A stretch of DNA of 64,000 bases from Pseudomonas sp. GR 6-02. GTDB lineage: Bacteria; Pseudomonadota; Gammaproteobacteria; Pseudomonadales; Pseudomonadaceae. The notes under the pieces were generated by a model. It ran no database searches, was not told the origin of the DNA, and saw only the letters and a list, made by a program, of their open reading frames with translations. The position numbers and the translations under genes were made by a program. The stretch lies in assembly GCF_001655615.1 (NCBI RefSeq), contig NZ_CP011567.1:3791001-3855000 (forward strand), read 5' to 3'. Of this stretch, positions 1 to 8,519 are shown in pieces. Numbering within the stretch: position 1 is the first letter of the stretch; the number at the start of each line of letters is the position of its first letter.

Positions 1-2
1 AT

Positions 3-119
3 GGCCACACCTGCAACAGCACCCCTGCGCTGAAGGCTGAAGAGATTGTTGCTCATCACAATGCGACTCTGGCGGGACCATTCTGTCGCGTCGTAAATGC
101 TGAGGACTGGTGTTTCTAA
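3..119 (+). CDS. possible 3' end of an unknown protein (cut by window start)
   Basis: A reading frame is open from the window edge to a TAA at 117-119 and would give the last 38 residues of a protein, ending in the residues DWCF. It has three cysteines, which would fit a secreted or periplasmic protein, but the piece is too short to assign to a family. It ends about 125 bases before the convergent ABC exporter gene. It could be chance open frame. Confidence 0.35.
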   Translation, partial: GHTCNSTPALKAEEIVAHHNATLAGPFCRVVNAEDWCF

Positions 120-245
120 CCGCCATCAACAGACCGGTCCGAGTCAGGACCGATCTGCCCACTTTGGGCCGACAGCAGTCGTCGCCGAGTGGTAACGGTC
201 GTGGCCCGCCCCTATCGCCCCCCCCCTGCTGCGCCCTCTTCACGC

Positions 246-2144
246 TCACACCTGATCCATAGCCTCGACCACTCCCTGATCCTCACCCAGAAACCCGCCG
301 CTTTGATGCTGCCACAGCCGCGCATAAATCCCGTTCTTCCCGAGCAATTCGGTGTGGGTGCCCTGCTCGATGATGCGTCCGTTGTCCATGACGACGAGCC
401 GGTCCATGGCCGCAATGGTGGACAGTCGATGGGCGATAGCGATCACCGTCTTGCCCTGCATCATTTCATCGAGGCTTTCCTGTATGGCCACTTCGACTTC
501 CGAGTCCAGCGCGCTGGTGGCCTCGTCAAGTAGCAGGATCGGGGCATTCTTGAGCATCACCCGGGCAATCGCGACGCGTTGGCGCTGGCCGCCCGACAGC
601 TTGATGCCGCGCTCACCCACAAGGGTGTCGTAACCGGTATGGCCTTGCCGGTCGCTCAGTTGGCTGATGAACTCATCGGCCTGGGCATTGGCCGCGGCGC
701 TGCGGATTTGCGCGTCGGTAGCATCGGGACGGCCGTAGGCGATGTTGTCGCGAATGGAACGGTGCAGTAGAGAGGTATCCTGCGTGACCATACCGATGGC
801 GCCGCGCAGGCTGTCTTGCGTCACTTGTGCGATGTTTTGGCCGTCGATGCGAATCTCCCCGCTGTCGACGTCATAAAAGCGCAGCAGCAGGTTGATAAGC
901 GTGGATTTGCCGGCGCCAGAGCGGCCAACCAGGCCGATTTTTTCACCCGGGCGGATACTCAGGCTCAGGCCATCGAGAACCTGGCGTTCGCCATTGTAGT
1001 TGAAGCTCACGTTATCGAAGGTGACCGCGCCGTCGGAGGTTACGAGCACACCCGCACCCGGCGCATCCTGCACCTTTGGGCCCCGGGTAAAGGTTGCCAT
1101 GCCATCCTGCACGGTGCCAATGCTCTCGAACAGCGAGGTCATTTGCCACATGATCCAGTGCGACATGCCATTGATACGCAACGCCATGGCGGTGATTGCC
1201 GCCACGGCACCTGCGCCGACCTCACCCTGGTGCCATAGCCACAGGGCATAACCCCCTGCTGCCATGATCAATGCCACCACCAATGCCTGGTTGACGATCT
1301 CGAACTGGCTCACCAGACGCATCTGACGAAAGCCGGTTTGTTTGAAATCCTCCATCGCTGCACGCGCGAAATGCGCTTCACGATTGGAGTGGGAGAACAG
1401 CTTCACCGTCGTGATGTTCGTGTAGGCGTCTGAGATACGCCCGGTCATCATCGACCGCGCATTGGCCTGCTCCTGCCCGACTTTCCCCAGGCGGGGCACG
1501 AAGTACCACATGGCCAGCCCGAACAACACGACCCAGGCAATGAAAGGCAGCATCAGTTTCAGGGCGAAGCCGCCGGCCAGTGCGATGATCGCGATGAAAT
1601 ATACCCCGATCCCGGGCGCGATCTCGATAAGGGTGAATAGCATGTCGCGCACGGCTAGCGCCGTCTGCATCACCTTGGTCGTGACCCGGCCGGAAAACTC
1701 ATCGGAAAAAAACGAAAGGCTTTGCCGCAGCATCAAGCGATGGAAGTCCCAGCGCAGCCGCAACGGCAAGTTAATCGCCAATATCTGATGCTGCACCATG
1801 GTGCGCAACGCCACCAGCCCGACACTGGCCACCATGATGATGCCCATGCCCCACAACACGCGACTTTCCTGCGCAGCCGCTTCACCGCCTGCCTGCCAGG
1901 TCGAGAGCAGGTCCACGACCTGCCCGAGGAAGGAAAACAGCCAGGCTTCGTAAATCGACACACCGGCACTGAGCAGCGCAAACACCAGAATGTAACCGCG
2001 AGCACCCCGCGTACAGGCCCACAGGAAGCGAGCCAAGCCGTCGGGTGGCGGTGGTACCTCGTCAGGAGGAAAAGGGTCGAGCCTTCGTTCAAACGCACGA
2101 AGCATGGTGTTCTCCAAACGATCAAGTTGAGGAGATTCTGCCAT
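246..2144 (-). CDS. ABC exporter, fused permease and ATPase (MsbA-like)
   Basis: A 632-residue half-transporter of the type I exporter fold: a membrane domain of about six helices (roughly residues 45-335) followed by a nucleotide-binding domain. The ATPase part has Walker A GRSGAGKST near residue 406, the signature LSGGQRQR near 515, Walker B ILLLDEATSALD near 534 and the H-loop AHRLST near 566. The family works as homodimers or heterodimers that export lipids, peptides or drugs from the inner membrane; the substrate cannot be told from sequence. It stands alone, with no partner half-transporter next to it. The start is ATG 2144. All catalytic motifs are intact. Confidence 0.92.
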   Translation of the reverse strand: MAESPQLDRLENTMLRAFERRLDPFPPDEVPPPPDGLARFLWACTRGARGYILVFALLSAGVSIYEAWLFSFLGQVVDLLSTWQAGGEAAAQESRVLWGMGIIMVASVGLVALRTMVQHQILAINLPLRLRWDFHRLMLRQSLSFFSDEFSGRVTTKVMQTALAVRDMLFTLIEIAPGIGVYFIAIIALAGGFALKLMLPFIAWVVLFGLAMWYFVPRLGKVGQEQANARSMMTGRISDAYTNITTVKLFSHSNREAHFARAAMEDFKQTGFRQMRLVSQFEIVNQALVVALIMAAGGYALWLWHQGEVGAGAVAAITAMALRINGMSHWIMWQMTSLFESIGTVQDGMATFTRGPKVQDAPGAGVLVTSDGAVTFDNVSFNYNGERQVLDGLSLSIRPGEKIGLVGRSGAGKSTLINLLLRFYDVDSGEIRIDGQNIAQVTQDSLRGAIGMVTQDTSLLHRSIRDNIAYGRPDATDAQIRSAAANAQADEFISQLSDRQGHTGYDTLVGERGIKLSGGQRQRVAIARVMLKNAPILLLDEATSALDSEVEVAIQESLDEMMQGKTVIAIAHRLSTIAAMDRLVVMDNGRIIEQGTHTELLGKNGIYARLWQHQSGGFLGEDQGVVEAMDQV

Positions 2145-2330
2145 TGAACGGTTGCTTTGAGGGGGTTGCGAAGTTAGAGGTATGGCGCTTAGGCAGGTCG
2201 CTCTGAGGATTGGGCTGCCGGGGGCGGCCTCTTATACGCTGCCAGAAACCCGGTCGGCAGCGATAAATGTGCCGGTATCGAAGGGGGCTGGCCAAGAACG
2301 GACGTTCATCCAAGGACCGCCTTCGGCCGA

Positions 2331-2485
2331 GGCTGTGTAAAAACGGTTTAGAGCAGGTTTGACAGTCAGAACCAGAACGAAAAGCGCGTTCCTACGCAAA
2401 TTTCAGGTCCACTGACCCACCAACCATTGGCAGATTTTACGTAGCGACGCAGACTTCAAAACCGTGTCTGCGTTTTTACACAGCC
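2331..2485 (+). mobile_element. MITE-like element, 155 bp, copy 1
   Basis: A 155-bp non-coding unit bounded by perfect 15-bp terminal inverted repeats, GGCTGTGTAAAAACG at 2331-2345 and its complement at 2471-2485. A second copy of exactly the same length lies inverted at 8085-8239 and is roughly 80% identical by eye across the interior. No transposase is encoded. The remainder of the 445-base gap between genes (2145-2330 and 2486-2589) shows no gene that I can support. Confidence 0.75.
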
Positions 2486-2589
2486 TGGGCCAGAAGCAGA
2501 CGTTCATATGAACGATCGCTATCGACTCAAAGCAGCCTGTCCGGTAGTTGTGTGAGTAACATGGCTGACATTTCCAGGTAAGGAATTCT

Positions 2590-2844
2590 ATGAGCACATT
2601 ATCGACACTGATCATGCAGGCACGTGAAGGGTTATGCATTCAACAGAAGATTCCCCAGGAAAAATGGGAGGAGATTGCCTCTCAATGTGGTCCTGCAGAG
2701 ATAGCAGAGATCAAGGAGCGAATCGCTGCATTGAAAGCCGAGCTGGGAACCATCGAAGAATGGGATGGTGAAACCATGGACGATATAAATATCGCCATTT
2801 ACCGATTTTCTCTGTTGCTGGAACTATCCGTGGGTGCACCGTAA
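2590..2844 (+). CDS. small hypothetical protein, 84 aa
   Basis: An acidic, mostly helical protein of 84 residues that I do not recognise. It starts at ATG 2590, seven bases after an AAGGAA ribosome binding site, which supports real translation. The central part (roughly residues 36-60) is rich in Glu, Lys and Ala and could form a short coiled coil. It sits alone between MITE-like repeats at 2331-2485 and 2868-2982, so it may be a cargo or orphan gene. No signal peptide or membrane segment is seen. Confidence 0.55.
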   Translation: MSTLSTLIMQAREGLCIQQKIPQEKWEEIASQCGPAEIAEIKERIAALKAELGTIEEWDGETMDDINIAIYRFSLLLELSVGAP

Positions 2845-2867
2845 GTATTTGACCGTCAGCTTTGGGT

Positions 2868-2982
2868 CCAGACTGTGTGAAAACGCCAGTGTTTGTCTAA
2901 CCTTCTGATCGTCTAGATCGTATTGGGGGCGATCTCGACGATGAAAAGGTTAGACGATTACTGGCTCTTTCTCACAGCCTGG
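2868..2982. repeat. hairpin element with MITE-like ends, 115 bp
   Basis: The ends (CCAGACTGTGTGAAAACGCC at 2868-2887 and the imperfect complement up to 2982) resemble those of the 155-bp MITE, but the interior differs: it contains GTCTAACCTT and its complement AAGGTTAGAC, so most of the unit can fold on itself. It is probably a sister family of short non-autonomous elements. No coding potential. Confidence 0.5.
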
Positions 2983-3081
2983 CCCCAAAGAGGACGTAAG
3001 CTTGCCCCTCATCTCGTGGCATAGCAGCATAGTGAGAATTTACTCCTTCGCTATCACCTATCACGCACCTCCAAGGTCACC

Positions 3082-3378
3082 ATGTCCATAAATCTTGATG
3101 AGCTACTGAAAACCGTAGACGACGAACAATCATTCATCGGCTTCATTGAAGCTCTAGGTATGGATTTCGCCGAGGAGCGTTTGCTGGAGGAGACCTCTCC
3201 GTCGTCTCCCTATGGACCGGGGGCGTTGGGGTGGGAAAACGGCTCTATTGATACCTTTCTTGATGCTGCCGCAGCGTGGGCGACTGCCAGCTCACGCAGT
3301 TCCCCTGTGAGTGCCAGTAGATCAAACGTATGGCAACGCTGTGCGGCCATTTTGCTCGCTGGTAAATTTTATGAGTGA
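3082..3378 (+). CDS. DUF7660-like small protein, 98 aa
   Basis: The pattern of a conserved SFIGFIEAL near residue 15, a central SSPYGPGALGWENGSIDTFL and a C-terminal W..CAAILLAGKFYE resembles the DUF7660 family of short soluble proteins with unknown function. The start at ATG 3082 follows only a weak ribosome binding site. It lies alone between repeat elements, like the small gene before it. Members of this family are often solitary or next to polymorphic-toxin genes, so an immunity-like role is possible, but nothing here shows it. Confidence 0.6.
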   Translation: MSINLDELLKTVDDEQSFIGFIEALGMDFAEERLLEETSPSSPYGPGALGWENGSIDTFLDAAAAWATASSRSSPVSASRSNVWQRCAAILLAGKFYE

Positions 3379-3484
3379 GCCCAGCCATTGCTGTTCGAAG
3401 GACAACGACCGAACGAAGGCTGCCGGTCGTGAAAGTCCACTATCGACTCATACTGTTTTAAACCGCAGGTCTTGAACTGCTCGG

Positions 3485-3593
3485 CGGTGTTTTCACACAG
3501 CCTGGGTCGTTTTCTGCCTGTCGCGACAGGCAGCAATCGGCCGAAGCTGTGTAAAAACGATTTAGAGCAAGTTAAACGGTCAGAACCAGAACG
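3485..3593. repeat. two truncated MITE ends
   Basis: At 3485-3505 there is a right end (TTTCACACAGCCTGG) and at 3546-3593 a left end, GCTGTGTAAAAACG followed by about 35 bases matching the start of the 155-bp MITE at 2331. The two fragments point away from each other, separated by about 40 bases containing a small palindrome (CTGCCTGTCGCGACAGGCAG). The rest of 3379-3731 holds no gene I can support. Confidence 0.55.
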
Positions 3594-3731
3594 TTACTGG
3601 ACAATCGAGACTATAGTCGGCCTGGTAATACGCATTCTGCCTGCCTATTTCTCCATACAGGCCTTCATCATCACCCTAAGCTTGGCGGGGTCTGGCTGCT
3701 GATTAAAGCGCCCTGCCCAGGTATGTTCGAC

Positions 3732-4328
3732 CTACACCAGCACGGTCAACCAGGCCGACACCAGCAGCAAAAAAGCCAGTGCATGGTTCACGCGTTTGAA
3801 CGCCTGTGGCGAACCAAAAAACCGAGCACTACCCACGCCGAGCAACGCCCACAGAGTCATGCACGGCAAAGAGACCAACAGGAACACCAGCGACAACAAC
3901 ACCAGCCGCATGGTCTTGTCGCCGCCACCGGCAAACACGCTCACCACCGCCACCGCCATCATCCAGACTTTGGGGTTGAGCAATTGCAGGGTGGCGGCAC
4001 CGAACACACTCAGGCCCTCGTCGCGCGGGGTAGTCGGGTTCAGGGACGGCGGCGCGCTTTGAAAGATCTGCCAGGCCAGCCAACTCAACCAGAACACCCC
4101 GGCCCAGGCCATCGCCTGCTGCACTCGCGGAAACCGCAGCAGCGTCTCGCCCACGCCGAGCCCGACGGCAAACACAATCAGCGCCGCCGCCACGCATGCG
4201 CCAAAAATGAGGGGTAGCGTGGCACCTAGCCCCCACCGCGAACTGTGGCTCAGCACCAGAATATTGGTCGGCCCCGGGGTGATCGAGGCAACGAACGCAA
4301 ACAGCAGGAAAGGCAACAACGATTCCAT
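3732..4328 (-). CDS. LysE/RhtB family amino acid exporter
   Basis: A 198-residue inner-membrane protein with about six hydrophobic segments. The N-terminal motif SITPGPTNI (residues 15-23) is the hallmark of LysE/RhtB exporters, which move amino acids or derivatives out of the cell by proton exchange. It follows the AraC-type regulator gene on the same strand after 108 bases, a common pairing in Pseudomonas that suggests the regulator controls it. The substrate is not predictable. Confidence 0.9.
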   Translation of the reverse strand: MESLLPFLLFAFVASITPGPTNILVLSHSSRWGLGATLPLIFGACVAAALIVFAVGLGVGETLLRFPRVQQAMAWAGVFWLSWLAWQIFQSAPPSLNPTTPRDEGLSVFGAATLQLLNPKVWMMAVAVVSVFAGGGDKTMRLVLLSLVFLLVSLPCMTLWALLGVGSARFFGSPQAFKRVNHALAFLLLVSAWLTVLV

Positions 4329-4436
4329 GGCTCAGACTCCCTGAGGACACATCGAAGGCGCAGAAAGGAACAGCGAAAAAGACATGGCATGGACTCCTTG
4401 ATCAGATAGGAGGCCATGGTCGCGGGTCAGCGGGAT

Positions 4437-5273
4437 TCAGTCTGGAAGGTTTGAGCAGCGCTTGCGGTAGTCCGCTGGCGTGAGCTGGTAGGCACGGCGG
4501 AACCAGCGCCCCATATGGCTTTGATCGGAGAACCCGAGAGCACTGGCCACCTGCGCCGGCGACTCGCCCCGCGCCAGTAGCTGCCGCGCCTTGGCCAGGC
4601 GCAGCTGGATCAGATAAGCATGAGGCGCCAGCCCAAAGGCTGCCTTGAAGGCCCGCGTCAAGCGAAAGCGATCAACACCACAGGCTTGAGCCAGATCATC
4701 CAACCCGATGTCCTCGTAGACATGGGCATGCAGATAGTCACGCGCAACCTGGGCCACCAACGGCAGACGCGGATCAAAGGCCTGCCGCTTGCGCCAATCA
4801 AGGTGGCAAGTGAGCGCCCCCAACAAGGTATCGATGGCGCTCTGGCGCACGATGCGCAAGTCACCCTCATGGAGCACGTGGAAGGCTTGATAAATGGCAG
4901 TGGCCAGGCCCGGATCCTGGCTCAGGGTGTCGGCAAAGCCCGGCTGACTATCGGCTGGCGCGTGCTCGAACAACGCATGCAACTCCCGTTCAAGCCAGTG
5001 CGGATCGAGGTAGAGCATGGAATAGGTAAACCCTTCCTCGGTCGGCGCATGCCCATCGTGGATTTCCCCCGGCTCCAGCATGAATACCTTGCCCGGCGTA
5101 CTAAGATGGCGAACGCGTCGGCAATTGAACTGCTGCACCCCCTGTTCGGTGACCCCCACCAGAAAACTGTCATGCCAGTGCGGATCGTAGGCATGCCCCT
5201 GAAAATGGGCACGAATCGATTCAATCCCGGTATCGGCATCCTGGGACAGCTCAATCCAGTTGCGTTTATCCAC
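4437..5273 (-). CDS. AraC family transcriptional regulator
   Basis: A 278-residue regulator: an N-terminal cupin-type sensor domain (residues ~10-150, with DPHWHDSFLVGV and LEPGEIHDGH) and a C-terminal double helix-turn-helix (about 175-272, ending FRRAYQLTPADYRK). The start is a GTG at 5273 with GGAG six bases upstream; no ATG in frame fits. Proteins of this layout usually sense a small amino acid-like ligand and activate the exporter gene next door, here the LysE-type gene at 3732-4328. Confidence 0.9.
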   Translation of the reverse strand: MDKRNWIELSQDADTGIESIRAHFQGHAYDPHWHDSFLVGVTEQGVQQFNCRRVRHLSTPGKVFMLEPGEIHDGHAPTEEGFTYSMLYLDPHWLERELHALFEHAPADSQPGFADTLSQDPGLATAIYQAFHVLHEGDLRIVRQSAIDTLLGALTCHLDWRKRQAFDPRLPLVAQVARDYLHAHVYEDIGLDDLAQACGVDRFRLTRAFKAAFGLAPHAYLIQLRLAKARQLLARGESPAQVASALGFSDQSHMGRWFRRAYQLTPADYRKRCSNLPD

Positions 5274-5670
5274 GGAAGGCTCCAGAGGTATGGTTCAGCT
5301 TTGAACTGTGCGGGCGACTAAATTACCGCGCTTTTGAAAAGAACGTTTAGAAGATTTGTGCGGTTTGATGCTGAGCCATAGCTGCCTATGCTGAAAGGCA
5401 GAAAACGGGTCGATCTCCGTCAGTCGTGATAGGCAGAAAGCCACCAGAAACAGCCTTTCGCGGATAGAAATCGACCAGCAGCTGACCGCGTTTATAGGTA
5501 GAGATCGGTCACTTGCTCATCACGAGGGCGATCGCGAGCACAACTACGGAGGCTCATTGAAGGGATCGCCCTTAAACCAAGGGTGTATCAAGGCCAAATC
5601 AAATGAAGCCTCAATGATCACCTCTGCCCACCCTCTTAGGGTTGATAAATCCTCAACTCCTCGGCAGTAG
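5274..5670. other. intergenic stretch without a recognised gene
   Basis: About 400 bases between the AraC start and the end of the convergent-facing MFS gene. It contains short degenerate motifs (GGCAGAAA, ATCGACCAGCAGC) that recur near 14.2 kb and look like worn intergenic repeats. It must contain the promoter of the AraC gene, but I see no clear -35/-10 pair or coding region. Confidence 0.5.
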
Positions 5671-6885
5671 TTAACGCCTGAAAGCATGCCCCTTGGCTAT
5701 CGAAACAATCAACAGCGCTGGTAGCAACAATGCCAGCGCTACCCAGGGAATAGCACCTGCCCCCCATGTTTCCAGGAAAATGCCGCCGATCACACCACTG
5801 CCTGCAAACGCCAGATTGAAGACGGTCACCAACATTGATTGCGCAATATCAGCGCCGTCACTGGCAACATCAGCCAAGGAGGTTTGCAATAAGGTTGGCG
5901 CACCACCGAAGCTCATCCCCCACAGGACGATGCCGATATAGATCGCACTGACGGGCAGCTCACCCAGGCCCAGGGCAAACGAAACCAGGATGAATGCTGT
6001 CAGGCTGAGCAGTACCAGACTCCGAAGCCTGTCATCAATCAGCGTGCCGATCATCCATAGACCGAACAAGGCCGCAATACCGAATGAAAGGAGGCCCCGA
6101 TCTATCTGATCGGCCAATCCAACAGAAGCCAGGAACGCAGCAATATAGGTATAGAGGGTGTAGTGAGCCAGGATCCAGAGCATGACCACCGCCAGCACGG
6201 GCCGCACGCCCGGGGTTTGCAGGACCCTGCGTAGCGGCAAGCGTCGATCGGAGCGTTGTCCGGGATAATCAGGCACTTTCAGATATATCCAGGCCATCAG
6301 CAAAAGGCTGAGTCCTGAGAGAGTCCCGAACACACAACGCCATCCCAGCAGCTTGCCGAGCCAGGCACCTAGCGGTACGCCTAGGGCAAGTGCCAAAGGG
6401 ATGCCGAGCATGGCCAGCGCCATTGCGCGACCGTGCTGCTGTGGGGCGACCAATCGTCTGGCATAGCCGGCCAGCAGGCTCCAGGCCAGACCGGTTGCGA
6501 TACCCACCACGAAGCGGGCAGCCAGCGTCAATGAAAACCAGGGCGACAGGGCGGTCACCGCATTACAGGCGCAAAACACCCCGACAGCCAGTAATAGCAC
6601 CAAGCGCCGACGCCAGCCCTGCAAAGCGAGAGTCAATGGAATAGCCGCTAACCCTGAGCCCAGCGCACATAGGGTCACCATCTGACCAGCCCACGCTTGC
6701 GACACACCAAATGCCTCGGCGATTTGCGGCAAAAGTCCTGCTGGCACCGTTTCGTTGGCGGTGGCGATAAAGCTCCCCATTGTCAGCGCCAACAGGGCCG
6801 CCAATGGGAGACGCCCAGTAGTGAGGTATTCGGTATTGCCCGATGTCGTGAAAGAGCCATTTTCAAATTGCGATTTGCTGGTCAT
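5671..6885 (-). CDS. MFS transporter (AraJ/DHA1-type efflux)
   Basis: A 404-residue protein with about 12 hydrophobic segments after a polar N-terminus of 25 residues. The first half carries the drug/sugar-antiporter pattern (NETVPAGLLPQIAEAFGVS in the first loop, then ARFVVGIATGLAWSLLAGYA). The family exports sugars or drugs by proton antiport. It is divergent from the LysR gene at 6984, with a 98-base shared promoter region, the usual sign of control by that regulator. The start ATG 6885 has only a weak AGG upstream. Confidence 0.88.
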   Translation of the reverse strand: MTSKSQFENGSFTTSGNTEYLTTGRLPLAALLALTMGSFIATANETVPAGLLPQIAEAFGVSQAWAGQMVTLCALGSGLAAIPLTLALQGWRRRLVLLLAVGVFCACNAVTALSPWFSLTLAARFVVGIATGLAWSLLAGYARRLVAPQQHGRAMALAMLGIPLALALGVPLGAWLGKLLGWRCVFGTLSGLSLLLMAWIYLKVPDYPGQRSDRRLPLRRVLQTPGVRPVLAVVMLWILAHYTLYTYIAAFLASVGLADQIDRGLLSFGIAALFGLWMIGTLIDDRLRSLVLLSLTAFILVSFALGLGELPVSAIYIGIVLWGMSFGGAPTLLQTSLADVASDGADIAQSMLVTVFNLAFAGSGVIGGIFLETWGAGAIPWVALALLLPALLIVSIAKGHAFRR

Positions 6886-6953
6886 GACCTGTGCTCAGAG
6901 GAATGGGAGACGTGAGTGTGATGAATTGCTACGGATTTGATAATTGGTCTACC

Positions 6954-6972
6954 ATTTGATGAACCATCAAAT
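6954..6972. promoter_or_regulatory. putative LysR operator between divergent genes
   Basis: ATTTGATG-AAC-CATCAAAT is a perfect 8-bp inverted repeat between the MFS and LysR genes, ending 11 bases before the LysR start codon. It contains a T-N11-A core, as LysR-type sites do. Autorepression plus control of the MFS gene is inferred. Confidence 0.55.
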
Positions 6973-6983
6973 TTGAATTGAAT

Positions 6984-7925
6984 ATGGCTACTGACCGATT
7001 GGGCGACATGCGTTTGTTTGTCGAAGCGGCAGCACTCGGCAGCTTGTCTGCCGCAGGGCGCAAACTGGCGCTGTCGCCGGCCGCGGCCAGCGCGCGACTT
7101 ATCAAGCTTGAGGCGGCGCTGCGCACCAAGTTGTTTGATCGCACAACGCGTCAGTTGCGCCTCACGGAAGAAGGTCGGTTTTATTTGCAGCAATGCTGGG
7201 TCGCATTGCGGGCTATCGATGAGGCGGAAGCTGGGCTTCAAGCCAGTCAAACAGAGGTGCGTGGCAAGGTCCGGATATCCGCATCCGCCGATTTTGGCCG
7301 CAATCTTTTAAATGACTGGCTTGAGACATTCAGTACATTGCACCCGGAACTGTACGTCGCACTGACGTTGTCGGACTCGGTGTCAAATCTGGTGCAGGAC
7401 GATGTCGATCTGGCAATCCGGTTTGGACAGCCCCATGACAGCTCGATGATCGCCAGGCAGTTGGCTCCCAACTGGCGAGTACTGTGCGCTTCGCCTGATT
7501 ATCTGGCGCGATACGGTGAACCCCAAACCCCTACTGACTTGCCTAGCCACAAGTTCATCGTGCTGGTGACGTCTGCAGGTCCATTGAACACCTTTCACTT
7601 TGTGGTGGATGGTCAGGAATGGAACCACACCGTTCCCATGAGCCAGGCATGGGAAACCAACGACGGCGCCCTCGCGCGCGCATGGGCGTTGGCTGGACAT
7701 GGCATCGCACGCAAGACTATTTGGGATGCGGCAGCCGATATCCGTGCTGGACGACTGAAGGTCCTGTTACCTGACTTTTGTGTCCGAGAGGCCGGCGTCT
7801 ACGCGGTATTACACGGCAATCGTTACCGGATTCCCCGCGTGCGTGTATTGCTGGATTTCCTTACCGACCATTTTGATCGCGCAACCGATGAGCTGTTGTT
7901 CGACCTTAAAGTACCTAATGCCTGA
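6984..7925 (+). CDS. LysR family transcriptional regulator
   Basis: A 313-residue regulator: winged helix-turn-helix in residues 1-60 (FVEAAALGSLSAAGRKLALS) and a periplasmic-binding-like effector domain to the end. The start chosen is ATG 6984; an upstream TTG at 6978 in frame is possible but unneeded. It is divergent from the MFS efflux gene and probably regulates it through the palindrome at 6954-6972. The helix-turn-helix and effector domains are complete. It belongs to the CrgA-like branch, judging by the DFGRNLLNDWLETFSTLHPE region. Confidence 0.9.
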   Translation: MATDRLGDMRLFVEAAALGSLSAAGRKLALSPAAASARLIKLEAALRTKLFDRTTRQLRLTEEGRFYLQQCWVALRAIDEAEAGLQASQTEVRGKVRISASADFGRNLLNDWLETFSTLHPELYVALTLSDSVSNLVQDDVDLAIRFGQPHDSSMIARQLAPNWRVLCASPDYLARYGEPQTPTDLPSHKFIVLVTSAGPLNTFHFVVDGQEWNHTVPMSQAWETNDGALARAWALAGHGIARKTIWDAAADIRAGRLKVLLPDFCVREAGVYAVLHGNRYRIPRVRVLLDFLTDHFDRATDELLFDLKVPNA

Positions 7926-8084
7926 TGTTAGGAGGTTGTAAGCCACGCCATACCGGATAAGAGTTGCCGTCAAGTGCGCAATGAGGTTGCCTAGGTCGGG
8001 GGCAGACAATTTCCAGTAAGTTGAATGGCCCTCTGGTCTCGTAGACACATCTGACTGGCTGCTGGAGTGTCCGCTATGGGTCCA

Positions 8085-8239
8085 GGCTGTGTAAAAACGC
8101 AGGCCTCGTTTTGAAGTCTGTGTCGCTAAGTAAAATCTGACCGTGATTGGCAGATCAGTGGTCCTGAAATGTGCGTAGGAACGCGGTTTTCGTTCCGATT
8201 CGAACCTTCAAACCTGCTCTAAAACGTTTTTACACAGCC
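8085..8239 (-). mobile_element. MITE-like element, 155 bp, copy 2
   Basis: Inverted copy of the element at 2331-2485, with the same perfect 15-bp ends (GGCTGTGTAAAAACG at 8085-8099, complement at 8225-8239) and the same length. Next to it, GGGTCGAAAGC at 8241-8251 and GCTTTCGACCC at 8270-8280 form a separate hairpin. The rest of 7926-8519 shows no gene I can support. Confidence 0.75.
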
Positions 8240-8519
8240 TGGGTCGAAAGCGGTCCCTCGCCAGCGGCTGCTTTCGACCCGATCACTGAAGCGATTACTG
8301 ACCAAGCCTGATCCTTACATGCAAAATGCTGTCTCTGGCATCGTGTTGGATGGCAAGGGCTTCGCCCGTGTTCGCGGTGGTGCGGCACTCCGGTAAGCCC
8401 ACTCCCACAGGAGTCGCGAATACTTTCGGTAACCCTTCGATCGGCTAGCTTGCGGCTTGGCTACAGGCAGCTTCGGGTCGATTGCTACCATCAACGACTG
8501 ACGACCTCTGACCCAGTGC

